Notes: generated by a model not told the origin, from the sequence alone. Shown: positions 44,017-52,645, numbered from the stretch's first letter. The stretch: 64,000 nt of DNA from Microbacterium sp. 67-17 (GCF_001898325.1 NZ_MKTR01000007.1:62001-126000); one strand, 5' to 3'. A program made the numbers and translations.

Positions 44017-44326
44017 GTGCGACCCCCGTGCGACCCTGCGGTAGCAGGACGTAGACGGCAGGAACCAGGTAGGCGGCGCAGATCGCATACGAGAAGTCCT
44101 CGATCGGTGCCACCCCGATTCGGATGCCGCTCGAGGTGCCCTCCGGGTAGGCGACCAGCCCCGCGGAAATGATCACGTTGTCGAAGATCGCGGTGAGGAT
44201 GACAAGAACCGCGGCGCTGATGGTCGATGCCAGCATCCGCTGTTTCATGCCCGGCTGTGTTGCCGACAGCAGCGTCACGACGAGAGTGAACAGCGCGAAC
44301 GGGATGATGATGAGCGCGTACGTCAT
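44003..44326 (-). CDS. crtYf: C50 carotenoid cyclase subunit CrtYf
   Basis: This 107-residue small membrane protein has three helices and the lycopene-cyclase domain. Together with CrtYe it forms a heterodimeric epsilon- or gamma-type cyclase that closes the end rings of flavuxanthin. Conserved elements are TYALIIIPFALFTLVVTLL, AIFDNVIISAGLVAYPEGTSSG and IGVAPIEDFSYAICA (the PxED motif). ATG at 44326 overlaps the crtYe stop by four bases (ATGA). The ring type formed cannot be read from sequence with certainty. Confidence 0.88.
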   Translation of the reverse strand: MTYALIIIPFALFTLVVTLLSATQPGMKQRMLASTISAAVLVILTAIFDNVIISAGLVAYPEGTSSGIRIGVAPIEDFSYAICAAYLVPAVYVLLPQGRTGVARGQR

Positions 44327-44676
44327 CGCCCACTCACCGCCCCGTCTGTGCTCGACCGCGCGGTGCGGGAGTCGATGTAGCGGAGCGCGCCGGCATAGAT
44401 CACGAGCCCCAGGTAACACAGGAACGCGAGGAAGAAGGGCTCTTCCAGGGGAAGCTCGGGTGCGAGGTCGATCCCGATGAACAGGCCACTGTCCCCCTTG
44501 ATGAACGCGCGGGTGAGGATGCCGACGGCATCCCACGCGAGGAAGAACATCACTCCGATCCCGACGGCAGCCAGCGTCCGGACGGGTGCCGCGAAGGCCG
44601 CCAAGCGCCAGCGCGCGTCGATCACCGCAATGCCCGCCGCGGAAACCAGGATCGCCAGGAGATACAGACCCGGCAT
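44323..44676 (-). CDS. crtYe: C50 carotenoid cyclase subunit CrtYe
   Basis: This 117-residue three-helix membrane protein is the partner of CrtYf. It carries IDARWRLA, FFLAWDAVGILTRAFIKGDS, and EEPFFLAFLCYLGLVIYAG, the PxEE-type motif of heterodimeric lycopene cyclases. It starts one base after the crtI stop (TGA-G-ATG) and overlaps crtYf by four bases. The order crtYe-crtYf-crtEb matches the decaprenoxanthin cluster of Corynebacterium glutamicum rather than the crtE2-crtYg-crtYh order of Micrococcus luteus. Confidence 0.88.
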   Translation of the reverse strand: MPGLYLLAILVSAAGIAVIDARWRLAAFAAPVRTLAAVGIGVMFFLAWDAVGILTRAFIKGDSGLFIGIDLAPELPLEEPFFLAFLCYLGLVIYAGALRYIDSRTARSSTDGAVSGR

Positions 44677-44677
44677 C

Positions 44678-46291
44678 TCAGACGGCCGCCGGCTCGGCGA
44701 TCGGCCCGGGCGAGCGGTCGCCGCGGAGGCGCTTGACGACGAGCTCAGCCGAGATCAGGCACATCGGCAGCCCGATTCCCGGCAGGGCCGACGCCCCCGC
44801 GTACGCAAGGGAGTCGACCTTCTTGGATGCATTCCGCGGGCGGAAGAGTGCGCTCTGGCGCAGCGTATGGGCAAGGCCCAGCGCGTTGCCGCGCCAGGCG
44901 TGGAAGTCGTGTTCGAAGTCCCCGGGTGCGATGGTGCGCCGAACGGTGACGCGCTCGGCAAGGTCCGGGATGTTGCACCACTGAGAGATCTGCGCGATCA
45001 CCCGATCGGCGGCTGCTTCGATGCGGGGTGAGCCGCCGCGGTCGACACCGCCGTAGCCGAGACTCGGATCCGCGGGGATGGGAACCAGGACGAACAGGTT
45101 CTCGCTGCCCGCGGGAGCGACTGTCGAGTCGGTGGCGGAGGGCTTGCAGACATAGATCGATGCCGGGTCTGGGATGCGGGTGTGCTCGCCGAAGATGTCA
45201 TCGAAGTTCGAGCGCCAGTCTTCGGTGAACAACAGCGTGTGGTGGGTGAGCTGCGGCAGCTCGCCCTCGACTCCCAGCAGCAGGAGCAGCGCACCGGGAC
45301 TGGGTGTGCGCTTGTCCCACCACTTCTCGGGGTAGGTGCGTAGCGGCTCGGGAAGCAGCTGGGTTTCCGTGAAGTGCAGATCTGCCGACGAGACGACGAG
45401 GTCGGCATCCACCCGGCGCCCATCGGCGAGCGTGATTCCCGTCGCCTGCGCGCGCCCGCCGGTCGTGGGGGTCGTGACGATCGAGGTGACCTCGGCGCCC
45501 GTTTCGATCGACACGCCCGCCCCCCGCGCGACGCGCTCCACAGCACGGATGACTTCGTACAGCCCGCCCTGCGGGTACAGCACGCCGTCGGCAAGATCGA
45601 GATGGCTCATGAGGTGGTAGAGGCTCGGCACGCCGTACGGAGACCCGCCGAGGAACACAGCCGGGTAGCCGAGGACCTGCTGGAGGCGCTTATCGCTGAA
45701 GCGGCGCTCGACGTGACGGGAGAGCGTCGTGGTCAGGAGGGGCGCGAGCTGCGGCACCCGCCGCAGCAGCGCGGGGTCGCGAAGGCCCGCCGTCGTCTCG
45801 TACGTGTCGTAGAGGAACCGGGTGACCGCAAGGTCGTAGGCATCCTTTGCCGAGTCGAGGTACTCGGCGAGGGCAGCGCCCGCTCCCGGTTCGATGCTCT
45901 CGAACAGCTGCGTGGAAAGCTCCCGGCCTGAGCGGATGTCGATCGGGTCGCCCGCGGTGCCCGCTGGCGGCTCACTGTAGACGCGGTAGGCGGGGTCAAG
46001 CCGCACAAGGTCGAGCTGATCGGCGGTCCTCGTCCCCATCAGCCGGAAGAAGTGGTCGAACACCTCGGGCATGAGGTACCAGCTGGGTCCGGTGTCGAAG
46101 CGGAAACCGTCGGCCTCCCACACGCCGGCGCGGCCTCCGACCTCATCGCGAGCCTCGAACAGGCTCACCGACCAGCCCTCGCGTGCAAGGAGCGCTGCTG
46201 TAGCCAGGCCCGCGATGCCGCCCCCGATGACCACCGCGCTGCCTGCGTCAGTCGGTGTCCCCGGGGTGTGGGCGCTAGCCGTCTCGCTCAT
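44678..46291 (-). CDS. crtI: Phytoene desaturase CrtI
   Basis: This 537-residue FAD-dependent desaturase turns phytoene into lycopene. The dinucleotide-binding motif is VVIGGGIAGLATAALLAREGW near the N-terminus, followed by VGGRAGVWEADGFRFDTGPSWYL. A central region (FDHFFRLMG, RLDPAYRVY) and the C-terminal carotenoid-desaturase signature (ASALPGIGLPMCLISAELV) are also present. A short N-terminal extension (residues 1-17) precedes the Rossmann fold. The gap to crtB is 59 bases, the largest in the operon. Confidence 0.95.
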   Translation of the reverse strand: MSETASAHTPGTPTDAGSAVVIGGGIAGLATAALLAREGWSVSLFEARDEVGGRAGVWEADGFRFDTGPSWYLMPEVFDHFFRLMGTRTADQLDLVRLDPAYRVYSEPPAGTAGDPIDIRSGRELSTQLFESIEPGAGAALAEYLDSAKDAYDLAVTRFLYDTYETTAGLRDPALLRRVPQLAPLLTTTLSRHVERRFSDKRLQQVLGYPAVFLGGSPYGVPSLYHLMSHLDLADGVLYPQGGLYEVIRAVERVARGAGVSIETGAEVTSIVTTPTTGGRAQATGITLADGRRVDADLVVSSADLHFTETQLLPEPLRTYPEKWWDKRTPSPGALLLLLGVEGELPQLTHHTLLFTEDWRSNFDDIFGEHTRIPDPASIYVCKPSATDSTVAPAGSENLFVLVPIPADPSLGYGGVDRGGSPRIEAAADRVIAQISQWCNIPDLAERVTVRRTIAPGDFEHDFHAWRGNALGLAHTLRQSALFRPRNASKKVDSLAYAGASALPGIGLPMCLISAELVVKRLRGDRSPGPIAEPAAV

Positions 46292-46350
46292 GCTGACTCC
46301 TCATTCCTGGGCGGGTGGATGTTGGGGGACGTGATCGGCGCTCGCGGCAC

Positions 46351-47220
46351 TCACGCGCCGGTTCGGCGTGGCGAGGCCCCCACCAGGGCGCGGGCGATGA
46401 GCCCTGCCTTGACGATATCGGGCACGCGAACCCTGACGGCAGGCGCAGGGTCGGCCCGCAATCGGCGCGAGAGCTCGGCGAACAGGTCGTGTGCCGCGAT
46501 CACGGCGCGCCGACAGTCAGCCGGTAGTTGGGGGATCACCGCCGCGGCAGCGGCGAGGTCGGCATCGATCCTGTCGAGGATCGCTTCCCGGTCATGATCG
46601 CCAGTGGCGATGCCGAGGTAATCGCGTCCGAGCGTCGCCTCGTCATGGTCGAGGTCGCGCAGGAAATTGACGTCCTGGAAGGCTGCGCCCAAGCGCCGAG
46701 CGCCGTCGACGAGCTCGGGGCTGGGACCGGATGGCGAGGGCTGGCCCGCATTGACGAATACCTGCAGACACATGAGTCCGACGACCTCTGCCGATCCGTA
46801 CACGTAGGAGTCGTGGGAGGCGTCGTCGTGGGCGGCGACGGTCAGGTCGGTTCGCATCGATGCGAAGAAGGGGTCGATGAGGTCCGCGCCGATGACGCAC
46901 TCGCGAGCAGTCCGCGCGAAGGCGTGCACGACAAGGTTGCTGCTGAAACGCCGGTCGATCGCGGCCATCGTCTCTTCCTGCAGCGCATCGAGGAGGGCGG
47001 CGGCTTGCGTGGCATCCAGGCCCGCCTCGATGGCGGGACCGTCGACGATCTCATCGGCGACGCGTACGAGGGCGTAGATGTTGCGCACGTGCGTGCGAGC
47101 TCGGGATCCGAGCAGGCGCGTGGCCATGCCGAACGAGGTCGAGTATGCGGCGATCACGGCTGCCGCAGCCTCGTCGGCCGCCGTGTCGTACAGTGCGATG
47201 CCCGTCGGCTGATGACTCAC
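46351..47220 (-). CDS. crtB: Phytoene synthase CrtB
   Basis: This 289-residue squalene/phytoene synthase family member condenses two GGPP molecules. Asp-rich motif 1 is in YALVRVADEIVDGPA and motif 2 in FQDVNFLRDLDHDEATLGRDYLG. The N-terminal YSTSFGMATRLLG is the usual substrate-binding stretch. The GTG at 47220 overlaps the crtE stop (GTGA), which excludes the long upstream frame. The C-terminus ends in IARALVGASPRRTGA. Confidence 0.93.
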   Translation of the reverse strand: MSHQPTGIALYDTAADEAAAAVIAAYSTSFGMATRLLGSRARTHVRNIYALVRVADEIVDGPAIEAGLDATQAAALLDALQEETMAAIDRRFSSNLVVHAFARTARECVIGADLIDPFFASMRTDLTVAAHDDASHDSYVYGSAEVVGLMCLQVFVNAGQPSPSGPSPELVDGARRLGAAFQDVNFLRDLDHDEATLGRDYLGIATGDHDREAILDRIDADLAAAAAVIPQLPADCRRAVIAAHDLFAELSRRLRADPAPAVRVRVPDIVKAGLIARALVGASPRRTGA

Positions 47221-48272
47221 GGAATGCGCTCCTCCACTGCCGCAGCGAGCGTGTCGGCCAAGGTCACCGCGCGGGGCGGGAGCGTCGAACGGGAGGCGCG
47301 TCGGCGCACATCCGACAGGTTCTCGGCGATGAGTTGATGGAGCCGGTCGCGGGCGCCGCTGGCTTCGAGCGCGGACTGGGCATGCCGGACCGCGATCGGA
47401 CCGGTGTGCGCAACGGCAAGCGTGCTGGTGACCAACGGCCACTGCGCGCTCTCGCGAGCAAGCGCAATGAGCGGCGTTCGCTTGGACTCGCGCAGGTCGC
47501 TTCCGGCATCCTTGCCGGCTTGCTCTGCTGTGCCGAACGCGCCGATGAGATCGTCCACAAGCTGGAATGCCAGGCCCAGGGAGCCGCCGATGCGTTCGAG
47601 GTCCGCGATCCAGGTCGAGGGTGCGCCGGCGAGGATCGCCCCAGCGCACAAGGGTGCGGTGAACGAGTAGACGGCGGTCTTGTTGTAGGTGGCGGCGAGA
47701 ATATCCGCCTGTTCGGCGAGGTCGGGGGTCACGCTGTTCTCGACGTCGGCCAGTTCGCCGGCTGCCGAGACGAAGACTGCGTCGTCGAGCAGGTCAAGCA
47801 GGCGGGCACGTTGTGTGTCGGGGACCTCGGCCAACGCCACCATGCGGGTTGCTTCATGAAGCAGCAGGTCTCCGGCGAGGATCGCCGCAGCATCCCCGAG
47901 CAGCGCGGCGCCCTTCGCGTCAGCGCCCTGCGTCTTCGCTCGAATGCGGAATCGACCGGCCACGTTGGGTACACCCCGCCTGGTGACGTCATGGTCGATG
48001 ACGTCGTCGTGGATCACGAATGCGCTATGCAGCAGCTCGAAGGCTGCGGCCACCGAGGGCAAGCTCGGTACGCGCTGCAGGTCGCCGCCCACCGCGAGAA
48101 AGGACGCCACGACGAGCTGGGGGCGTAGCCGCTTGCCCCCGGCTGTCGCGCTGCTCACCGCCGCGGTGAGCGCCGACATCGACTCCCCGTGTTTCGTTGC
48201 GCGTGCGGCAAGTCGCTCGAGGGCATCGTTGATTGCGGTGTCGACGGCTATTCGGGCGGCGTCGGGAATCAT
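47217..48272 (-). CDS. crtE: Geranylgeranyl diphosphate synthase CrtE/IdsA
   Basis: This 351-residue trans-isoprenyl diphosphate synthase makes the C20 precursor for CrtB. The conserved motifs are GGKRLRPQLV, the first Asp-rich motif in FVIHDDVIDHDVTRRG and the second in LAFQLVDDLIGAFG. The second has Gly in place of the last Asp, seen in some actinobacterial enzymes. ATG at 48272 overlaps the idi stop by four bases (ATGA), so the longer frame to 48338 is rejected. Product chain length is inferred from the operon. Confidence 0.92.
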   Translation of the reverse strand: MIPDAARIAVDTAINDALERLAARATKHGESMSALTAAVSSATAGGKRLRPQLVVASFLAVGGDLQRVPSLPSVAAAFELLHSAFVIHDDVIDHDVTRRGVPNVAGRFRIRAKTQGADAKGAALLGDAAAILAGDLLLHEATRMVALAEVPDTQRARLLDLLDDAVFVSAAGELADVENSVTPDLAEQADILAATYNKTAVYSFTAPLCAGAILAGAPSTWIADLERIGGSLGLAFQLVDDLIGAFGTAEQAGKDAGSDLRESKRTPLIALARESAQWPLVTSTLAVAHTGPIAVRHAQSALEASGARDRLHQLIAENLSDVRRRASRSTLPPRAVTLADTLAAAVEERIP

Positions 48273-48820
48273 GACGCTCGTCGCTGCAATTGCGGTGATT
48301 CGAAGAGGCGGAGCTGCTGGGACTGCAGGACAAGCCACGGGCTGAAGGCCCAGGGCGTGGTGATCAGCGACGAGCCGAGCTCGTCGGGATCCACCCAGCG
48401 CGCTTCGGCGACCTCGAGCGGGTTCGGCGCCACCTCATCGTCGGTGCGGGCAATGTAGACGGGGCAAATCTCGTTCTCGACGATTCCGCCCGCGTCCACG
48501 GCGCGGTAGCGGAAGAGAGGAAGCGCCAGCTCAATCTCGGTCAGACGGATGCCGAGCTCGAACTCGCCGCGACGCTGCACTGCAGAAAGCAGCGGCTCTG
48601 CAGGCCGGGGGTGACCGCAGAACGAGTTGGTCCACACCCCTGGCCAGGTCTTCTTGTCGAGTGCGCGGCGAGTCACGAGCACCTGGCCATCGGCGTTGAG
48701 GACATGGCACGAAAAAGCGAGATGGAGGGCGGTTTCGGTGCCATGCACGCTGCTCTTCGGGGCGGTGCCTACCGGGTTGCCGTCGTCGTCCAGCAAGACC
48801 ACATGGTCGCCATCCGTCAT
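48269..48820 (-). CDS. idi: Isopentenyl-diphosphate delta-isomerase type I
   Basis: This 183-residue Nudix-fold enzyme interconverts IPP and DMAPP, feeding the carotenoid operon of which it is the first gene. The catalytic Cys is in TNSFCGHPRPAE and the catalytic Glu in GIVENEICPVY. Metal-binding His residues lie in HLAFSCHV and SVHGTETALH. A strong GGAGGAGG Shine-Dalgarno lies between the operator and the ATG. It is the only idi-like gene in the window. Confidence 0.94.
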   Translation of the reverse strand: MTDGDHVVLLDDDGNPVGTAPKSSVHGTETALHLAFSCHVLNADGQVLVTRRALDKKTWPGVWTNSFCGHPRPAEPLLSAVQRRGEFELGIRLTEIELALPLFRYRAVDAGGIVENEICPVYIARTDDEVAPNPLEVAEARWVDPDELGSSLITTPWAFSPWLVLQSQQLRLFESPQLQRRAS

Positions 48821-48833
48821 TGTTCCTCCTCCT

Positions 48834-48858
48834 ATATCGCTAGTTTAGCTAGCGATAT
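48834..48858. promoter_or_regulatory. Palindromic operator overlapping both divergent crt/marR -10 boxes
   Basis: ATATCGCTAG (48834-48843) and CTAGCGATAT (48849-48858) form a perfect 10-bp inverted repeat with a five-base spacer. The centre contains TAGTTT on the plus strand (48841-48846, for marR) and TAAACT on the minus strand (48842-48847, for idi-crt). Both are good -10 matches. One bound regulator would cover both promoters. The AT-rich half-sites stand out sharply from the surrounding sequence. Confidence 0.8.
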
Positions 48859-48891
48859 CTCCCGTCTGATGATAACAAGGAGTTGAAAGGG

Positions 48892-49371
48892 GTGTCCATC
48901 ATGACCACGCCGTGGGTTCCGCAGACTCCACACCAGCAGGCTGTGCTGGACGTTCTGCTAAGCATCCGTGCGCTCAATGATGCCATGGACCGCATGAACG
49001 GCGGCATGAAAGACGACATGGACATGAACGCGACGGATCTCGCGGCCCTGCGCATGATGATCGTGCGAGAGCAGCGGGGCGACACCGTAAGCCCGCACGA
49101 GGTCGCGAAGCACCTGCGGATATCGACGGCATCGACGACCAAGCTGCTGGACCGGCTCGAGAGCTCCGGGTATATCGAGCGACACCCGCATCCGCGGGAT
49201 CGGCGGGCGCGCATCCTGACGTTGACGGCGCACTCGCGGGCGACCTTTTTCAAGCACTTCTCCGAGCACCTCGAGCAGATGCGTCGCGTGACCGAGCCAT
49301 ACACAGAAGACGAGCTCAAGCTCATCGGGCGGTACTTGACCGACGTGAGTGAGGCGATCGATCCCAGCTGA
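48892..49371 (+). CDS. MarR family regulator of the carotenoid operon (CrtR-like)
   Basis: The protein has about 159 residues with a winged helix-turn-helix. The recognition region is VSPHEVAKHLRISTASTTKLLDRLESSG, followed by the wing YIERHPHPRDRRARILTLT. Flanking helices form the MarR dimer interface. GTG at 48892 lies nine bases after AAGGAG; ATG at 48901 is an alternative. Divergence from idi-crtE with a shared palindrome strongly suggests that it represses both itself and the crt operon, like C. glutamicum CrtR, whose reported effector is GGPP. The ligand here is inference. Conserved MxDxxDMxMN near residue 45 could bind a ligand or metal. Confidence 0.88.
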   Translation: MSIMTTPWVPQTPHQQAVLDVLLSIRALNDAMDRMNGGMKDDMDMNATDLAALRMMIVREQRGDTVSPHEVAKHLRISTASTTKLLDRLESSGYIERHPHPRDRRARILTLTAHSRATFFKHFSEHLEQMRRVTEPYTEDELKLIGRYLTDVSEAIDPS

Positions 49372-49402
49372 GCTCACCCCGGTGCGCTGCTGAGGCAATG
49401 GG

Positions 49403-49435
49403 GAAGGCCCCGGATCTTGTGGATCCGGGGCCTTC
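49403..49435. terminator. Bidirectional terminator of marR and tRNA-fMet
   Basis: A perfect 14-bp stem (GAAGGCCCCGGATC / GATCCGGGGCCTTC) with a five-base loop is followed by TCTTGG on the plus strand. It lies three bases beyond the tRNA 3' end on the other strand. Confidence 0.85.
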
Positions 49436-49438
49436 TCT

Positions 49439-49515
49439 TGGTTGCGGGGGCAGGATTTGAACCTACGACCTCTGGGTTATGAGCCCAGCGAGCTACCGAA
49501 CTGCTCCACCCCGCG
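49439..49515 (-). tRNA. Initiator tRNA-Met (CAT anticodon)
   Basis: The 77-base gene begins CGCGGGGTGGAGCAG and ends CCCCGCA-ACCA with the CCA encoded. The anticodon loop is CTCATAA with three G:C pairs (GGG/CCC) at the top of the anticodon stem. The first acceptor pair is a C1:A72 mismatch. Both are identity marks of the initiator species. The T-arm GGTTCAAATCC is canonical. Confidence 0.95.
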
Positions 49516-49527
49516 GCACAAGGGTCG

Positions 49528-49533
49528 ACTCTA
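49528..49533 (-). promoter_or_regulatory. -10 box for the initiator tRNA
   Basis: TAGAGT on the minus strand (plus ACTCTA) ends 12 bases before the mature tRNA 5' end. This leaves a short leader for RNase P. Confidence 0.5.
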
Positions 49534-49619
49534 GCACGGTTCCCGCAGCCTCGCACCTCGGGACACCCAGCCGGGGTCGCCGGTTGCCTCGACTCCCGCT
49601 CGCCGGGGAGGATGGCCAC

Positions 49620-50150
49620 ATGATGGCATCCCGAGGCGAGATACCGGCGGCGCCAGCCGTCGACGCCGGCCCGGACGGGCGAGCCGAGACGCCCAGCGAG
49701 CGCGCCGATCGCAACTGGGATGACGTGCTGCAGGAGTTGCGGGTGCTCCAGACCGGCACCCAGATCCTCACGGGGTTTCTGCTCGCCGTGGCGTTCCAGC
49801 CGGCATTCGACGACCTCACCGATCCGCAGCGAGCGTTCTATCTCGTTCTGCTCGTGCTCGCGGCGCTGAGCGCGATCATCGCATTGGCGCCGGTCGCGAT
49901 GCACCGCAGCCTCTTCCGCAGGCTCGCCAAGCCCGACGTCGTGCTCTTCGGCCATCGAGCGCTCATTGGTGCACTGGCTACGGTGGGTGTCCTTCTGATC
50001 GGGGTCGTGGCTTTCGTCTTCGACGTCGTTCTGGGGTTCGACCCGGCGTGGATCGCAGCTGCTTCCCTCGGCGCCGCTGTCGTCATCCTGTGGCTCGTCG
50101 TGCCGGGGTATCTGCGCAGGCATCACTCCCGAAAGGTGGACCGCTCATGA
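49620..50150 (+). CDS. DUF6328 family integral membrane protein
   Basis: The protein has 176 residues. A polar 40-residue N-terminus and the stretch NWDDVLQELRVLQTGTQILTGFLLAVAFQPAF precede four hydrophobic helices. That stretch is characteristic of the family, which is widespread in actinobacteria. GGGGAGG lies eight bases before the ATG; the open frame further upstream runs through the tRNA and is not coding. The gene overlaps the amidohydrolase by four bases (ATGA). No catalytic residues are evident and function is unknown. Confidence 0.78.
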   Translation: MMASRGEIPAAPAVDAGPDGRAETPSERADRNWDDVLQELRVLQTGTQILTGFLLAVAFQPAFDDLTDPQRAFYLVLLVLAALSAIIALAPVAMHRSLFRRLAKPDVVLFGHRALIGALATVGVLLIGVVAFVFDVVLGFDPAWIAAASLGAAVVILWLVVPGYLRRHHSRKVDRS

Positions 50151-50965
50151 CCCGGATGCCGGCACCTGCGGTCGCCGTGGCGATCGCGCAGTTCGCGCCG
50201 TCTGCGGACAGCGTGGCCAACGCGCAACAGATCGATCGGATGGCAGACGTTGCAGCTGATCGCGGCGCGAAACTCGTGGTGTTCCCCGAGTACTCCAGCT
50301 ACTTCGTGGACCCGTTCGACCAGACGCTCGCGCGTCACGCGCAGGACGTGGACGGGCCGTTCGTTGCGGCACTGCACCAGTCGGCTCAGCGCACCGGCGC
50401 GGTGATCGTCGCGGGCCTGATCGAAACGGCAAGCAACCCCGGGAAGGTGCGCAACGCGGTGGTCGCCGTTGGTCCAGGCGGCGTCCTCGCCGTGTACCGC
50501 AAGCTCCATCTCTACGACGCGTTCGGGCACCGGGAGTCGGACTGGGTGGAAGCGGGCGAGATCGCGCCACCGCAGACCTTCGAGGTCGGCGGGCTGCGCT
50601 GGGGTCTCATGACGTGCTACGACCTGCGTTTCCCCGAGGTCGCACGGACTCTCGCGGATGCCGGAGTGGAGGGCATCGTGGTGCCCGCAGCCTGGGTCCG
50701 GGGGCCGCTCAAGGAGTTCCAGTGGCAGACGCTGCTCGCGGCCCGCGCGATCGAGAACACGGTGTTCGTCGCAGCAGCAGACCACCCGCCACCGCTCGGG
50801 GTGGGGGCCTCGGTCCTGCTTGACCCCCAGGGTGTGGCGATCGCGGGGGTCGGGACCGGCACCGACGTTGCGGTCGGCTACGTGGACCCGGATGCCGTAG
50901 ATCGCGTCCGGCGCGTCAACCCGGCCCTCCGGCTGCGTCGCTTCGAGGTGATCCCGCGCGCCTGA
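50147..50965 (+). CDS. Carbon-nitrogen hydrolase (nitrilase superfamily)
   Basis: The protein has 272 residues with a complete catalytic triad: E48 in LVVFPEYSSYF, K119 in YRKLHLYDAFG and C157 in LMTCYDLRFPEV. Length and the YRKLHLYDAFG signature fit the NIT2/omega-amidase and deaminated-glutathione amidase branch rather than nitrilases proper. It could serve metabolite repair (2-oxoglutaramate or deaminated glutathione-like amides), which is inference. ATG at 50147 lies in a four-base overlap with the upstream membrane-protein gene. Confidence 0.9.
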   Translation: MTRMPAPAVAVAIAQFAPSADSVANAQQIDRMADVAADRGAKLVVFPEYSSYFVDPFDQTLARHAQDVDGPFVAALHQSAQRTGAVIVAGLIETASNPGKVRNAVVAVGPGGVLAVYRKLHLYDAFGHRESDWVEAGEIAPPQTFEVGGLRWGLMTCYDLRFPEVARTLADAGVEGIVVPAAWVRGPLKEFQWQTLLAARAIENTVFVAAADHPPPLGVGASVLLDPQGVAIAGVGTGTDVAVGYVDPDAVDRVRRVNPALRLRRFEVIPRA

Positions 50966-51085
50966 CCGGTGTCGGAGGTGTGGCACCGAACGAGAGCATG
51001 ACGACTGCATAGTCCGCTCCCGACTCAGCCATAGGATTCACACAGCATCCGGCGGCACCGTTGATGGTGCTTGGAAGGAGCATCC

Positions 51086-52612
51086 ATGAGCACCGAGAAC
51101 ACCGCAGACCCCGCCGACTCGCAGCGTCCCGCTGACGCCGCGGGCGCTGACCTCCCCACACAGGGCACCGACGCCTCCGCGCAGGTCGCCGACGCGGTAG
51201 CGGTCGACGCCGCTGTACCGGCAGAGTCAACGCAGCCGACCGAGCCGCTGCCGCCTGCCCCCGGAGCATCCCCTGCCGCGAGCGCGTCACCGATGTGGGC
51301 TCCTCCCGCGGCTGGCACCCACCACCCGCAGTCTCCCTACGCGCAGGCGCCTTTCACCGCGCCGGGTACTGCCCCGCAGTACGCCTTCGCTCCCACCACG
51401 ACGGCGGCGCCCCGCGCCAAGGTCGGCGCCGGGACGGTTGCCGGGATCATCATCGCCGCAGCACTCGTGGGCGGCGCCGCCGGCCTTGGCGGTGCCTACG
51501 CCGGGGCCGCGTTGTTCGCCCCCGACACCGTGACGACGGCATCCGGACCCGCGAGTGTCACGGTCAACGACACGTCCTCTGTGACGCAGACGACGGGGAT
51601 CGCGACCAAGGTGCTTCCGAGCGTGGTGACAATCGAGGCAACCTCCTCCAGCGGCGGGGGAACAGGTTCTGGCGTCATCCTGACCTCCGATGGCTACGTC
51701 GTGACGAACACGCATGTCGTCACCCTCGACGGTGCGACCGGCGAAGCGACGGTCCGGGTCACCACCTCAGATGGGCGGGTCTACGATGCTGATGTCGTCG
51801 GCACCGACCCCACCTACGACCTCGCCGTGATCAAGCTCGTCGGTGCCGAAGACCTGACGCCCATCGAGTTCGCGGACTCGTCGGATCTGAATGTCGGTGA
51901 CCAGGCTGTCGCCATTGGTGCGCCCCTCGGGCTCGCGAACACGGTGACCACGGGTATCGTGAGCGCACTCAACCGATCGATCCAGATCTCCTCGTCTGCT
52001 GCACCCGACACCGAGCAGAGCGACCCCAACTCCGAGGATCAGGGTGGCGAAGGTCCGTTCTACTTCGACTTCGGTCAGGGTAACCAGGGCAGCACCGGGT
52101 CGAGCGAGACGATCTCGATCGCGGTGATCCAGACGGATGCCGCCATCAACCCGGGTAACTCGGGTGGTGCACTGGTGGACTCCGACGGCAAGCTCATCGG
52201 CATCAACGTCGCCATCGCCTCTGCGGGCGGATCCTCTGGCCAGTCGGGCTCCATCGGCGTCGGCTTCTCGATCCCCTCGAACGTCGTCGAGCGTGTGACG
52301 CAGGAGATCATCGACACCGGTTCGGCGACGCACGGATTGCTCGGCGCGAGCGTGCAGAACGCGGCGGCTATCGCCGATTCGACGATCACCGGTGCATACA
52401 TCGCCGAGGTCACCGACGGCGGTGCTGCCCAGCGCGGCGGCCTGCAGGCTGGCGACATCGTGACGGGCTTCAACGGCGTGCCGATCTCGGACGCGACCGA
52501 TCTGACGGCCCAGGTGCGGGCGGCCGCGGCCGGAAGCGATGCGACCGTGACCTTCGTCCGCGATGGTCAGACCCGCACGGTCGACGTGACGCTCGGACAG
52601 CTCGGCTCGTGA
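51086..52612 (+). CDS. S1C family HtrA-like serine protease with PDZ domain
   Basis: This 508-residue envelope protease has an intact triad H210-D245-S359 (NTHVV, DPTYDLAVIKL, NPGNSGGALV). The order is a 110-residue disordered, Ala/Pro/Thr-rich cytoplasmic tail, one transmembrane helix (about residues 113-140, Gly/Ala-rich), the trypsin-like domain, and a C-terminal PDZ domain (GAYIAEVTDGGAAQRGGLQAGDIV). A Glu/Asp/Gly-rich loop lies before the Ser (near SDPNSEDQGGEG). AAGGAG precedes the ATG. It probably degrades misfolded exported proteins. It is not next to sigE, unlike the mycobacterial htrA. Confidence 0.92.
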   Translation: MSTENTADPADSQRPADAAGADLPTQGTDASAQVADAVAVDAAVPAESTQPTEPLPPAPGASPAASASPMWAPPAAGTHHPQSPYAQAPFTAPGTAPQYAFAPTTTAAPRAKVGAGTVAGIIIAAALVGGAAGLGGAYAGAALFAPDTVTTASGPASVTVNDTSSVTQTTGIATKVLPSVVTIEATSSSGGGTGSGVILTSDGYVVTNTHVVTLDGATGEATVRVTTSDGRVYDADVVGTDPTYDLAVIKLVGAEDLTPIEFADSSDLNVGDQAVAIGAPLGLANTVTTGIVSALNRSIQISSSAAPDTEQSDPNSEDQGGEGPFYFDFGQGNQGSTGSSETISIAVIQTDAAINPGNSGGALVDSDGKLIGINVAIASAGGSSGQSGSIGVGFSIPSNVVERVTQEIIDTGSATHGLLGASVQNAAAIADSTITGAYIAEVTDGGAAQRGGLQAGDIVTGFNGVPISDATDLTAQVRAAAAGSDATVTFVRDGQTRTVDVTLGQLGS

Positions 52613-52645
52613 TCGCGGCCTGAGGTTCGATCTCCACAGACCCGA

